A stretch of DNA of 64,000 nucleotides from an uncultured Prevotellamassilia sp. (lineage in GTDB: Bacteria; Bacteroidota; Bacteroidia; Bacteroidales; Bacteroidaceae), in assembly GCA_934255485.1 (NCBI GenBank), contig CAKQOG010000003.1, positions 1-64,000 on the forward strand, read 5' to 3'. Within the stretch, counting starts at the first letter, position 1. Each line of letters begins with the position of its first letter. Positions 9,001 to 17,401 of the stretch are shown piece by piece. The position numbers were made by a program, and so were the translations under genes. The notes under the pieces were generated by a model. It had not been told where the DNA came from, did no database searches, and was given only the letters and a program-made list of their open reading frames with translations.

Positions 9001-9441
9001 CTCGTATTGAAAGGGGCAGAAGGCGAATATAGCTACATTCCAACTCTTTCGTTGCAAAGTGCAGTTGCAGACAATAAATTGTATGGCTCAGATGTAGAGT
9101 GTGTTACTTATGTAGCCGGAACTAATGTAAAGTATTACAAGTTCTCTTACAATCAAAGCGGTGAAAACCTTGGTTTCTATTGGGCCAACGAAATAGGTGC
9201 AGCCTTTACCAATGGTGCGCACAAGGCATATCTTGCACTTGATTTCTCTACAGCACAAAGCCAAATGCGTGGTTTCTCAATGAGCGATTTGTTTGGTGGT
9301 ATCACCTCTATCAATGACATTGTAAAGGCAAACGATGGCTCTCAACGCATCTACGATCTTAACGGACGTAGCATTAGCAGTTTAGATGGCCTTTCAAAGG
9401 GTGTTTACATTGTCAATGGTAAAAAAACTATTATAAAATAA
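6082..9441 (+). CDS. Secreted GH27 alpha-galactosidase-like enzyme, T9SS-type tail
   Basis: 1119 residues. The signal peptide and the first 175 residues closely match the protein at 537. A related beta-rich stretch appears again at about 260-400, and the GH27 barrel starts near residue 501 with TPMMGWLTWNWF. Catalytic hallmarks are VLDDAW (about 542-547), MLKYDYCNN with nucleophile Asp625, and WRATSDARED with probable acid/base Asp688. The family releases terminal alpha-galactose or alpha-N-acetylgalactosamine from glycans; which one is not clear here. The last 200 residues, ending GLSKGVYIVNGKK, again match 537 and resemble a T9SS sorting tail. It stands alone with its own promoter and the peptide gene at 9528 behind it. 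Confidence 0.85.
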   Translation: MNKLMLLMACFWGIVLSALAGIEVSTTLPSEGTPEHRYTMMNAQGYYCNQTTSPTKNSSNFAKFAFYASEKGEQSYYVYNETAKKWLSYEQKASYSARTGFVQLVDTKEKAQPFKFTEINGGAYEIQPYKTSGVASIYLNWYQGVGSSNPQDGTVSLGVWKDNGTQDNGSRWTFKETGIQHEYTLFSDGMPSEAVVTINGKEFKGLNAQGGHSITLESLEAKDVKVKVGGGYLAKVTIDNANYQVDVKFIQFFIPTESVSAEKQYPYLLHMPAAYVKKTNENLYFTKKRGEADKFIFIQKEYGKYYIYDATAKCYVYYTATKNGNVTKSTSSSYVKYTTEENTANTWQLLYLSDNTVAIIPSEIENPTTSSASWNFTGGVDNNCVLNLWTASDANSAWEIIDPSAGSMPCATLMYAKPGAQYIHKLVTNSGETVTGVDFDKITTLSLKEDRLSAGNKYKYVAGTAPAIEGEYTYTINLTNADNEKTQTKVRLIVSNFLQSPTPMMGWLTWNWFARAISHDKMVNIAKGMQKYGLIDAGFNTIVLDDAWAEQSSDKAALTFDRNKFPKGISGLKSELKTINSKLKVGIYSDAGSMTCENYQPGSFGYEAKHIELFNSWGIDMLKYDYCNNQASTKVSYSQMGDAIAALNAKRKANGEVPFVFNICEWGKTQPWTWGAEVGGSSWRATSDAREDWIGNNSRPGVIAGVDEVRRLWMYAGVNRFNDLDMMCIGLHGLGGPSNNTASHQVNGGKIQGLNDAQARSQMSLWCMFASPLSLTCDLREKPQGEANSGQTMPTPLITTEDIKTLTNKEIIAINQDALGQQAEYMESLSTGKTNYSQTGYDVYVKDLVGGRIAVSVTNRGGSAVDVPELALTDLYLKANTQYVCHEIWSNTNNTIENKLTVGKLGAYETKVYVLSQEQKFKITKAGYATYYTSNAYAMPKGVTGYIVTGTKDNNLVAKAYYPEETIVPANTALVLKGAEGEYSYIPTLSLQSAVADNKLYGSDVECVTYVAGTNVKYYKFSYNQSGENLGFYWANEIGAAFTNGAHKAYLALDFSTAQSQMRGFSMSDLFGGITSINDIVKANDGSQRIYDLNGRSISSLDGLSKGVYIVNGKKTIIK

Positions 9442-9450
9442 CCCATTTAT

Positions 9451-9515
9451 AAGTAGGTGCTACAAGTAGCACTTATGTCAGATTATAAGTTTTACTTATA
9501 GCACCTACTTTTTTT
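9451..9515 (+). terminator. Terminator-like hairpin between glycosidase and peptide genes
   Basis: AAGTAGGTGCTA at 9451-9462 pairs exactly with TAGCACCTACTT at 9499-9510 and is followed by a T-run. It lies between the glycosidase and the peptide gene 13 bases further on. The peptide may therefore depend on read-through, or the hairpin may set a lower or higher peptide level than the enzyme. Confidence 0.6.
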
Positions 9516-9527
9516 AAGAACAATCAG

Positions 9528-9707
9528 ATGAAAAAAGTATATTCTGAACCTACATCAATTACCCTCCGTCTTGAAACGGAAAACAACATCCTTAACAGCT
9601 CAATAGAGTTTGGTTATAACAATGAATATTCAGATCAAGACCAACTCTCTAATCAGAAAACAGACGATTGGAGTAGCGACTCTTGGACTAATGATGAAGA
9701 TGAATAA
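9528..9707 (+). CDS. Small acidic peptide, W-x4-W family, copy 2
   Basis: 59 residues, the same length as copy 1. It begins MKKVYSEPTSITLRLETE and ends DDWSSDSWTNDEDE. The block NSSIEFGYNNEY and the QLSNQK stretch match copy 1 with few changes. Both substitutions and silent changes separate the copies, consistent with selection on the peptide. It has no cysteine, no signal peptide and a strongly acidic end. It follows the GH27 gene as copy 1 follows the other glycosidase. Function unknown. Confidence 0.7.
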   Translation: MKKVYSEPTSITLRLETENNILNSSIEFGYNNEYSDQDQLSNQKTDDWSSDSWTNDEDE

Positions 9708-9738
9708 TCGTCCTTTAAATATTTTATAAGGGTTCGAT

Positions 9739-9787
9739 AAAAAATTGCAAGCATTCAGATAAAAGTATCTGATACTTGCAATTTTTT
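9739..9787 (+). terminator. Terminator after small peptide copy 2
   Basis: AAAAATTGCAAG and CTTGCAATTTTT arms, with an inner ATTCAGAT / ATCTGAT stem and a T-run. It ends the peptide transcript. Confidence 0.75.
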
Positions 9788-9843
9788 GTTTTATATACCT
9801 TGTACGAATAAGGTAATGCTTCATTGAGTGTGGCTCGAGATGC

Positions 9844-9884
9844 AAAAGTTCTGAAAACTGTATACTAAAGTTTTCAGAACTTTT
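9844..9884. terminator. Bidirectional terminator between converging units
   Basis: AAAAGTTCTGAAAACT (9844-9859) is the exact complement of 9869-9884. A-run and T-run flank both sides, suiting it to stop both the rightward peptide unit and the leftward sbcDC unit that ends at 9907. Confidence 0.75.
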
Positions 9885-9906
9885 GTGTTTTATGCCATAA
9901 AGTGTA

Positions 9907-12900
9907 TTATCTCACCTCAATCACCGAACTGCTTCCGCCAGCTTGCTTGCGGAGGATGATTTGTGGCGATATTTGTGAGCGTATTTGTTCGGTATGACTG
10001 ATTACACCCACCTTGCGACCTTGTGCGTTCTCAAGGTTAGAGAGGGCGAGCATAACGAGGTCGAGCGAGTCGCGGTCAAGATTGCCAAATCCCTCGTCTA
10101 TGAAGAGCGAACCTATCATGAGGTTAGAACTTGAAAGCGAAGCTAAGCCTAAGGCAAGTGCAAGCGAAACCACAAAAGTTTCGCCGCCAGAGAGCGAAGT
10201 GACGTAGCGATGTTCATCAAACATGTCGTGGTCAATGATTTCGAGCGTCAGAGTCCCTGGGATATTGTGCAACTCGTAGCGAGGCGAAAGTTGGCGTAAA
10301 TGGTAGTTAGCATGCTCCACCAAGTAGCGGAAGGTGTAGCTCTGTGCCAAGGTACGGAACTTTTTGCCATCGGCCGCACCAAATAGGTCGCGTAGCCTTG
10401 CCCATTCCTTTGCATTGCTTTCTGCCGCATCAAGGTTTTGTTGAAGGGCAGCAGCATGTTCCACGCAGAGTTGATGTGCATAGATTTTAGCCTCCACCTT
10501 TTTAAACTCATCCTCGGTGTTACTAAGTAGCGTTTGTGCACTATTAAGTTCCTCTTTTATTGTTGTGCTAAGGGCTAAATAGTCATCTACATTATCCAGC
10601 ACCGAAGCATGGCTATCGGCAAGCATAGCATCGTTGTTGGGTGTTGTAAGATTGATAACTGATCCATCGGGCATCGTAATGCCGTCTTCTTGCTGTTGCT
10701 TATCAAACTTGCTCTGAATGTTAGGGCGGCTACTATCTGCTTGCAGTGTTTGCAGGGCCTTGCGTGCTTGTTGTAAGTTGTTTTGAGCCAATATGCGCTT
10801 TTCTTTAAGGGCATCAAGGTCAGCACGGAGTTTCTTCCAATCGGTAGAAGCAGTGAATAGTTTGTCGAGCTCGGTAAACTGTACAGGCGAGTGTGTGCCA
10901 TTGTAGCGCAGTATCATGAGGTCGAGTTCTTGCTGTTTCTCTTGTTGTTGGCGCTGACTGTCAAGTCGGGTTTTAAGCAGATTGTCGCGTTTACCCTCAA
11001 GCGAGTGTAGTTTTCCTTGCAATTCCTGGAAAGTGGTGCGCACTTGTTGTTCCGCTTTGCGAGCCTCTTCAATAGCCTTTTCAAGAACTTCAGCCTCTTT
11101 TTGTGGAGTAGTGTCGCCCATCACCCGCTTTAGTTCTTCGCGTTTGCCGTTAAGGTCTTCGCGTATGGCATCGCGGTTTTCACGGCAGTGAGTCACGTGT
11201 TTTTGTTCCTCCACCACGTTAGCTTCAGCGCTCTTAATCTCCTCGTATAACAGCGCCTCAGAGCGTTCCTTATCATCAAGCGTATGGCATGTTTGGTTCC
11301 AGTCGGTATGCAAATTGGTTAGGCGCATACGCAGTCCGTCTGAGTTGTTCTTCCATTCAGCAAACCACCCCGAAAGGGTAATCATCTCGTCAAGGTCAGT
11401 GTATAGTTCTGAGCATGCACGGTCTGAAAGGTTGATAGTTTGCTGCAAATCCTCCGAAGCAGCAGCGGCAATATGTGCTTCAGTGCGCACTTTATCAAGA
11501 TAAGTGCGGTTGTTACCCATCAACGTGTCGAGTTGGCTTATTTCCTCGTTTAGGCGGTTGATGTGTGCCTGGTGGAAGTTGTAAGTTTCAAGTTCTTGGT
11601 CGGCTTGGTCGGCAGCCCGTGTAGTGTTGTCAATGAGCAACTGGATCATCATGCGGCGAGCATCACGATTAACTGTAGCCGAGCAGTCAGAGAACGAACT
11701 ATCGAGGTATGCACACGCTTTCCACTCCTCCACATCAGCCTCTTGTCTACTCTTAAGGTCGGCCAGCGCCTGCTTATCAGCATTGATGCGAGCAGCATCG
11801 GCTGCAAGTTCCTCGCGCAACGATGCAAGACGAGCACGTTTCAGTTGCAAGTCTTGTTGCAAGTTAGCATACTCCTTGGTCATGTTGCTCAAGAGTTCAC
11901 CCAGTTCGCGCTCAGTTTCTGTATGATAAGGATGGTGCGTAGCACCGCATACGGGACAAGCAGCACCTTCTTTCAGTTGCTTGCGAAGGTTCACAATGTT
12001 TTGCGATTGACTAAGCGTGTATGCTGTTGAAAATCGCATATATGCCTCTTCAGAACTACGAACCTCAATTTCGAGTTTTTGCGCCAAAATTTGCTTTTGC
12101 GCCAACTCCGTTTCCTCACGTTTTTGCTGTGCCACCTTTTCAGAGATATGTGCATATCCATCAGAGATGTGTTGCCACAAAATAGCGGCACGTTCAAGTG
12201 CAGCCAAGCGGTTGCGGTTGTCGGCAGCCGACTTTTGTAGTTTAGCAGAGTCGTGTCCTTGGTTAGTTTGTCGGTGTATGAGCAGTTCGCTTTTTAGGGC
12301 ATTAAGCTTAGCCTGGTTGTTGTGTTGCTCTTGTTCAGCCTTGTCGCCTTGTGCGCGTAGTTCCACCAGTTTCTTTTGCAACTTAGTTTGTTTGTCGTGG
12401 CTCTCAACGTTGCGTTGTGTCTCAGAAAAGAGCATTGAGAGTTTATCCTTAATAAGGTCGAACTTCTCAAACATGGTGCGATGCGCCTCGAGCGATTGCT
12501 TGTGCAGTTGCATTTGCTTAATAGTAGCCGTAACATTGTTGAGCTTTTCTTGCGTAGCGCGTAGGGTGTTTTGTCGGTTTTCAAACGTGCGTTCTGCCGT
12601 TGCCAATTGCTCTTCAAGGCGTTGAAGTTGCTCTGTAGCCACTTTAATTTCACCCATCAAGGTGTGTCCGCGGTTAATGGCAGGGCGTCTCACCTCAAGT
12701 TGTTTTTCAGCATCAGCACTGCGCTCTTTAGCAATGTCGAGTTTGGCACTTTGTTGTTCAAGATAGTGCCGAGCTTCCTCAAGAGCCGATGTATTTTCTG
12801 CCTCGTTGTTTTTTAGTTTTTCGATGTCGGCAATGCGCATCTTTATTTCTTGATAGAGCGGTTGCATAATGGTAAGCGAGTCGTAGCGTTCAAGTTTCAT

Positions 12901-13794
12901 CTCGTCACCACGTGCCTCCATGCAAGCCTTGGTAGCCTCGTTATAAACCTTTTCGCTCTCCCCAACCAATTTCGATGCTTTACAGAAGTTGTCAATCCAA
13001 TCAAGCTGTTTCTCCATGCGCTTGATATCGTTGCTGGTGTTCTGTTTTGAGGAGTTAAGCAGTTGCAAGCGTTCCTTTTGCTCTGCCAATGTCTGTTCAT
13101 CCAACTGGTCGTGAAGCAACCCATTCATCTCGTTTTTAACAGCATCAACCTTTGCGTCAGCCTCTTGTGCAAGGCGATAAATTTGTATGCTGATGTCGCT
13201 ATAAACCTCGGTACCCGTAAGTTTTTCGAGCAAGGCAGCCTTGTCGTTGGTTTTAGCACGCAAGAAGTTGGCAAACGAGTTTTGCGCCAATATCACTGTG
13301 CGCGTAAATTGGTCGTAGTTTAAGCCAATAGCTTGGTCAATGCTCTTTTGTATGTCGGTTTTGTCAACAACCTCTTTGCGTGGCGCAAGCATTTTCAGCG
13401 TGCGTTCGGGAGTATCGTATGTGCCTGTGCGTTTAATGCGTATGGTCCATGTGGCCTCATAGCGTTCGCCGTCGGCTGTTGAGAAAGTAACACTTACGCC
13501 CCCCCTTTTTTGTCCGCGGCGCAAGATGTTGGCAGTGCTTTTAGCCTGAATTTGTTGTGCCTTGTCAGTAACAAGTTCCATTTCTTCGGGCAGAATTTTT
13601 TCGATATTCTCAAATCGTGGAGCCTTGTTGTAGAGTGCCAAGCATATAGCATCGAGAATTGTGCTCTTGCCCGATCCCATATCGCCAGTAATGGCAAATA
13701 GGCCAGCAGAGCGCAGAGGTTCTTCGGTAAAATCAATGGTTTGTTCCCCCTCAATCGATGTAAGATTACAGAGAACTATTTTTTCTATTTTCAT
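9907..13794 (-). CDS. sbcC: SbcC, ATPase subunit of the SbcCD nuclease
   Basis: 1295 residues, somewhat longer than typical SbcC. The N-terminal ABC ATPase half carries Walker A GDMGSGKST (about 37-45). Two very long Gln/Glu/Lys-rich coiled-coil arms flank a zinc hook CPVCGATHHP near residue 616, where two SbcC chains join. The C-terminal half has the ABC signature SLSGGE (about 1200) and Walker B LFIDEGFGN (about 1232). With SbcD it cuts hairpins and protein-blocked DNA ends and is linked to double-strand break repair. It lies 59 bases downstream of sbcD and should be co-transcribed. Palindrome cleavage by SbcCD is relevant to the many intergenic hairpins here. Confidence 0.95.
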   Translation of the reverse strand: MKIEKIVLCNLTSIEGEQTIDFTEEPLRSAGLFAITGDMGSGKSTILDAICLALYNKAPRFENIEKILPEEMELVTDKAQQIQAKSTANILRRGQKRGGVSVTFSTADGERYEATWTIRIKRTGTYDTPERTLKMLAPRKEVVDKTDIQKSIDQAIGLNYDQFTRTVILAQNSFANFLRAKTNDKAALLEKLTGTEVYSDISIQIYRLAQEADAKVDAVKNEMNGLLHDQLDEQTLAEQKERLQLLNSSKQNTSNDIKRMEKQLDWIDNFCKASKLVGESEKVYNEATKACMEARGDEMKLERYDSLTIMQPLYQEIKMRIADIEKLKNNEAENTSALEEARHYLEQQSAKLDIAKERSADAEKQLEVRRPAINRGHTLMGEIKVATEQLQRLEEQLATAERTFENRQNTLRATQEKLNNVTATIKQMQLHKQSLEAHRTMFEKFDLIKDKLSMLFSETQRNVESHDKQTKLQKKLVELRAQGDKAEQEQHNNQAKLNALKSELLIHRQTNQGHDSAKLQKSAADNRNRLAALERAAILWQHISDGYAHISEKVAQQKREETELAQKQILAQKLEIEVRSSEEAYMRFSTAYTLSQSQNIVNLRKQLKEGAACPVCGATHHPYHTETERELGELLSNMTKEYANLQQDLQLKRARLASLREELAADAARINADKQALADLKSRQEADVEEWKACAYLDSSFSDCSATVNRDARRMMIQLLIDNTTRAADQADQELETYNFHQAHINRLNEEISQLDTLMGNNRTYLDKVRTEAHIAAAASEDLQQTINLSDRACSELYTDLDEMITLSGWFAEWKNNSDGLRMRLTNLHTDWNQTCHTLDDKERSEALLYEEIKSAEANVVEEQKHVTHCRENRDAIREDLNGKREELKRVMGDTTPQKEAEVLEKAIEEARKAEQQVRTTFQELQGKLHSLEGKRDNLLKTRLDSQRQQQEKQQELDLMILRYNGTHSPVQFTELDKLFTASTDWKKLRADLDALKEKRILAQNNLQQARKALQTLQADSSRPNIQSKFDKQQQEDGITMPDGSVINLTTPNNDAMLADSHASVLDNVDDYLALSTTIKEELNSAQTLLSNTEDEFKKVEAKIYAHQLCVEHAAALQQNLDAAESNAKEWARLRDLFGAADGKKFRTLAQSYTFRYLVEHANYHLRQLSPRYELHNIPGTLTLEIIDHDMFDEHRYVTSLSGGETFVVSLALALGLASLSSSNLMIGSLFIDEGFGNLDRDSLDLVMLALSNLENAQGRKVGVISHTEQIRSQISPQIILRKQAGGSSSVIEVR

Positions 13795-13853
13795 TGTGAA
13801 CAGAATTGAATGTCACACCTTTTTATATATCAGAGATTGAGATGGCACGTCGC

Positions 13854-15098
13854 CTATTCTTTAGCTTTAACGGCAGCTTCTTCAGCCATTTTAAAGCGTT
13901 TAGCAAGTTCATCGGGCATATCGTTGTTAAAGCGTGCCTTAAAGAATTTTCGTGCCATATCGAAAGGCTCGATTGTCGACAACGTGTCGGCAGTAGCTTG
14001 TTTAGCATTGGCTTCCTTGTCATTTCCACCTCTTACGCGCACCATGCGACAGTAGTGAACAGCCTTGTCTTGTAGCGCCTCCATCACGTCGTGCAGCAAG
14101 GTTGGCTCGGGTTGTTTCTCCTCAATGCGTAGTTCCAAGTAGGGCCAAGTTTCGCCCGCATCACCCTTTTTGCGCTTAGGTAGTTGGGCTATTTCGTCGA
14201 ATACCAGCGAGGCATCTATAGCCCGCCCGTTAGCTGGTATAGAGATGAGGCCACGCAATGGCGAGTAATCAATGTGCGAAATGGTGGTGTGCCCCTTTTC
14301 GTCGATAACCACACATTGCACACCATGGTTGTATGCCAATTCAGAGAATGACATGGGCAATACGCTCCCTGCATAGTACATATTGTTGCGAGCATCTACC
14401 CTTTGAGCCTTATGGATATGCCCCAATGCGGTGTAGCACACATCGTTGCCCACCACATTGGCCTCTACGCAGTCTTGTCCGCCTATAACAAGGCGTTCAG
14501 AGTGCTCGTTTTGGCAGATGTCGGCACCTGCGGCATAAAAATGAGCTGCAACCACTATGGGCAATCCCTTAAAGTCGGAGCGGTTGATGTGTTGGTGCAA
14601 ACCATCAAAAAAGTAGCGCAATCCCTCCTCTGGAGTCAAGCCCAGTGGGTAGTCGCCACCGCGCAGATAAGGCACAGCCATACACACACAAGCCGCTTGC
14701 CCCGTTTGTCGGTCGGCCAAAGGCAGAAGGTAGTAGTCAAAGTCGGGTTCGCCTTTATCGTTGCAATGCACGGCGCCTCTCACATACACATTGTGTGTTT
14801 TGAGCAAGGCTGCTGGTGCCTCAAGTCTTCCTGCCGAGTCGTGGTTGCCAGCAGTAAGCACTATTTGCAGTCCAGGCACACACAAGGTGGCATGTAGCAA
14901 AAAGTCGTATAACAATTCCTCGGCAATAGCCGATGGGTTAGAAGTATCAAATATATCGCCCGATACGATAAGGGCGTCGGGTTGTTGCTCTTTCAGCACC
15001 TCCACAAGCCACGACAAGAAGTGTCGGTGTTCAAGTGTGCGGCTATAGTTGTGAAAAGTGTTGCCTAAATGCCAATCGGCAGTATGCAGTATCTTCAT
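13854..15098 (-). CDS. sbcD: SbcD, nuclease subunit of SbcCD
   Basis: 414 residues, the usual length. It begins MKILHTADWHLGNTFHNYSR, the metallophosphoesterase motif I of the Mre11/SbcD family. Further motifs SGDIFDTSNPS (about 46-56), GNHDSAGR (about 83-90) and HFYAAGAD, GHIHKAQ complete the two-metal site. It is the endo/exonuclease partner of SbcC, encoded directly downstream. The promoter probably lies just upstream, with a leftward -7 box at 15124-15131. Confidence 0.95.
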   Translation of the reverse strand: MKILHTADWHLGNTFHNYSRTLEHRHFLSWLVEVLKEQQPDALIVSGDIFDTSNPSAIAEELLYDFLLHATLCVPGLQIVLTAGNHDSAGRLEAPAALLKTHNVYVRGAVHCNDKGEPDFDYYLLPLADRQTGQAACVCMAVPYLRGGDYPLGLTPEEGLRYFFDGLHQHINRSDFKGLPIVVAAHFYAAGADICQNEHSERLVIGGQDCVEANVVGNDVCYTALGHIHKAQRVDARNNMYYAGSVLPMSFSELAYNHGVQCVVIDEKGHTTISHIDYSPLRGLISIPANGRAIDASLVFDEIAQLPKRKKGDAGETWPYLELRIEEKQPEPTLLHDVMEALQDKAVHYCRMVRVRGGNDKEANAKQATADTLSTIEPFDMARKFFKARFNNDMPDELAKRFKMAEEAAVKAKE

Positions 15099-15123
15099 TT
15101 TGATAGAGATGTTTTTATGAATG

Positions 15124-15131
15124 CAAAGTTA
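15124..15131 (-). promoter_or_regulatory. -7 box for sbcDC
   Basis: CAAAGTTA on the + strand reads TAACTTTG leftward, matching TAnnTTTG, 26 bases before the sbcD start. No convincing -33 box was seen at the usual distance. Confidence 0.4.
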
Positions 15132-15281
15132 CGCTAAGCAACGGAAAAACAGAAAATATTTTAGGCAGAAGTAAGAACAGAAAATGAAATTTTGCTATAG
15201 GCATGCTTAGGTTGAAATGTTCATTTAGCAGAGCCAAGTATATTGTGCAATTTTTGAGCAAAAACATAAGGAAATACGAAT

Positions 15282-15297
15282 TGTGTAAAATTTACAT
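15282..15297. promoter_or_regulatory. Operator-like palindrome 1 upstream of the Nudix gene
   Basis: TGTAAA-A-TTTACA is a 13-bp palindrome with a central A (15284-15296). A second, longer copy lies 57 bases on. The paired sites suggest binding by a dimeric regulator, most simply the Nudix/winged-helix protein encoded next. Confidence 0.6.
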
Positions 15298-15339
15298 TAA
15301 TAATACTTGCATGGTAAAATAAAAGTACTTATCTTTACG

Positions 15340-15354
15340 GTGTAAAATTTACAC
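15340..15354. promoter_or_regulatory. Operator-like palindrome 2, 13 bases before the Nudix gene
   Basis: GTGTAAAATTTACAC is a perfect 15-bp palindrome with a central A. Its closeness to the start at 15368 and the sister site at 15284 point to autoregulation by repression (inference). Confidence 0.7.
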
Positions 15355-15367
15355 AATATATAATATA

Positions 15368-16060
15368 ATGACAGAACAACAATATTGTTACAAGTATCCA
15401 CACCCAGCCGTAACAACCGACTGTGTGATATTTGGATTTGACGGAGAATGCTTGCAAGTGCTACTTGTAGAGCGAGGTATAGAGCCTTATAAAGGGCATT
15501 GGGCATTTCCAGGAGGCTTCCTTAATCCCGACGAAACCGCCGAAGAAGGTGCAAGGCGCGAGCTCAAGGAGGAAACGGGATTTAGCGGAGCCTACATAGA
15601 GCAGTTTCATACCTATACCAACCCTCATCGCGATCCGCGCGAAAGGGTCATAACCATAGCCTATTATGCCTTGGTTCGCAAGCAGGATGTTTGCGGAGGC
15701 GATGATGCTACCCAAGCCCGTTGGTTTAGCATAGACCAGATGCCATCACTTGCTTTCGACCACAACCAGATATTTACAGATGCCTTGCGCCAACTGCGCG
15801 AGCGCATACACTTTCAGCCCATAGGCTTTGAATTGTTGCCCCAAAAGTTCACAATGAAGGCATTGCAACTGCTCTACGAAACCATATTGGGCGTAACGTT
15901 TGACCGGCGCAATTTCTCAAAAAAAATGATGCATTTTGGACTGCTCAATCCACTCGACGAAACCGTTGCTACCACAGCAAAACGCACTGCGCAGCTCTAC
16001 TCATTCAACAAACAGAAGTATGATGAACTAAAGACTAAAGGCTTTCAACTCGAGTTTTAA
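15368..16060 (+). CDS. NrtR/AraR-like Nudix-domain transcription regulator or ADP-ribose hydrolase
   Basis: 230 residues. The N-terminal Nudix domain (about 10-145) has a complete Nudix box starting GGFLNPDETAEEGARREL and continuing KEETGF, so metal binding and hydrolysis may be retained. The C-terminal 80 residues look like the winged-helix DNA-binding part of NrtR-type regulators (FTMKALQLLYETILG, then a basic FDRRNFSKKM stretch). NrtR proteins sense ADP-ribose and control NAD genes; Bacteroides relatives include an arabinose regulator. No NAD or arabinose gene is next to it; the neighbour at 16107 acts on ADP-ribose conjugates, which favours an ADP-ribose role. Two palindromes precede it. 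Confidence 0.75.
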   Translation: MTEQQYCYKYPHPAVTTDCVIFGFDGECLQVLLVERGIEPYKGHWAFPGGFLNPDETAEEGARRELKEETGFSGAYIEQFHTYTNPHRDPRERVITIAYYALVRKQDVCGGDDATQARWFSIDQMPSLAFDHNQIFTDALRQLRERIHFQPIGFELLPQKFTMKALQLLYETILGVTFDRRNFSKKMMHFGLLNPLDETVATTAKRTAQLYSFNKQKYDELKTKGFQLEF

Positions 16061-16106
16061 ATTCTGTAACAACCAATCATTACTAACCCTTAAAATTCCA
16101 CACCTT

Positions 16107-17321
16107 ATGCAACTAAAAAACCTCTTGCTCAGCGTTGCCATTGGCGACATAAGCGGCATGCCCTATGAGTTTGGCGAAAGAAACAAGGACTACCATGCCA
16201 TTAATTTGCTCCATCCCTATAACACCTACACCGACGACACAGTGTGCACCTTTGCCTGTGCTGAGGCTTTGCTTCACAACAAGTCTGTGGCAGCGTGTTT
16301 GTGGCAGAGAGGGCGCCAAGACCCTAATCGAGGCTATGGCGGACGCTATGCCTATTGGCTTCATGCCGCATCCATACAACCTTCTTACCACTCGTTTGGC
16401 AACGGAAGTGCCATGCGTTGTGCCGCAGCAGGCTTTATGGCATGTAGCGAGGAGCAATGCGTAGAGCTGGCAACCCTTACGGCTTTGCCCACCCACGACC
16501 ATCCCGAGGGCATAAAGGGAGCTGTTGCCACGGCGCTTACCATCTATTATGCCATGCACAATAAAGACAAGGCTTTTATCCGCCATAATGTGCTTGCTCA
16601 CTACTATCCCGAATGGGCATATAAGGCATATACCGATATTCAGTCCACCTATAGTTTTGACGAAACGTGCCAACAAACCGTGCCTGCTGCTCTAATCTGT
16701 TTTCTTGAAAGTCGCAACTTTGCCGATTGTATCAAGCTTGCCATTGCTTTGGGAGGCGATGCCGACACGCTTGCAGCCATAGCAGCTCCCATGGCATACG
16801 CTCACTTTAAGCAAATGCCCAAGGAACTGATAGACAATGCCAAGCACAAACTGCCAAACTGGATGCTTGCACTTAACGACGAGTTTGATAATAGCGTGGC
16901 GGGCAAGCGTATATATCGAGGCATTGTACGTCCGCTGTTCACCCCAGAGAAGTTAGAACGTTTAAAGTCCGACGAGGTGTTTGTATTTGGCAGCAACTTA
17001 GAGGGCATACATGGCGGTGGAGCCGCACGTGTGGCACGCATGCTCTTTGGTGCCCAAATGGGACAAGGCGTGGGCATGCAAGGCCAGAGCTATGCCATAC
17101 CCACCATGCAGGGTGGGGTAGAGACCATTCGCCCCTATGTAGACCAGTTTATAGCTTATGCCCGACAACACATTGAGAATTTTTTCTTTGTAACGCGTAT
17201 AGGCTGTGGCATAGCTGGTTTTTCGGACAAAGAGATAGCCCCCTTATTTGCCCATGCAGTAGCGTTAAAAAACGTGTGTTTACCCAAAAGCTTTGTTGCA
17301 TATTTAGAAAGTAAGGAATAG
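16107..17321 (+). CDS. ADP-ribosylglycohydrolase fused to a macro-like domain
   Basis: 404 residues. Residues 1-265 are an ADP-ribosylglycohydrolase (DraG/ARH) fold. It keeps the two metal-binding signatures YTDDT (about 42-46) and GGDADTLAAIAA (about 213-224), and GDISGMPYE near the start. Residues about 285-404 (FVFGSNLEGIHGGGAARVA, then GMQGQSYAIPTM) match a small family of macro-like, ADP-ribose-associated domains found alone in many phages. The fused protein would remove or process ADP-ribose on proteins or metabolites. It begins 46 bases after the Nudix regulator and is probably in its operon. No ADP-ribosyltransferase is seen nearby. Confidence 0.8.
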   Translation: MQLKNLLLSVAIGDISGMPYEFGERNKDYHAINLLHPYNTYTDDTVCTFACAEALLHNKSVAACLWQRGRQDPNRGYGGRYAYWLHAASIQPSYHSFGNGSAMRCAAAGFMACSEEQCVELATLTALPTHDHPEGIKGAVATALTIYYAMHNKDKAFIRHNVLAHYYPEWAYKAYTDIQSTYSFDETCQQTVPAALICFLESRNFADCIKLAIALGGDADTLAAIAAPMAYAHFKQMPKELIDNAKHKLPNWMLALNDEFDNSVAGKRIYRGIVRPLFTPEKLERLKSDEVFVFGSNLEGIHGGGAARVARMLFGAQMGQGVGMQGQSYAIPTMQGGVETIRPYVDQFIAYARQHIENFFFVTRIGCGIAGFSDKEIAPLFAHAVALKNVCLPKSFVAYLESKE

Positions 17322-17401
17322 TGGTAAAAATGCACCTATTACAACGATAGGCAATATGCTACTACATAAAAAGCTTAGTGGTAAAACAATAATGCGTATT
17401 T

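Noticed and set aside
12017..12625. A 202-residue rightward frame and many other frames opposite sbcC
   Set aside because: They lie antisense to a long, clearly conserved sbcC frame, are Ser/Cys/Leu-rich in the manner of antisense of coiled-coil codons, and match no family.
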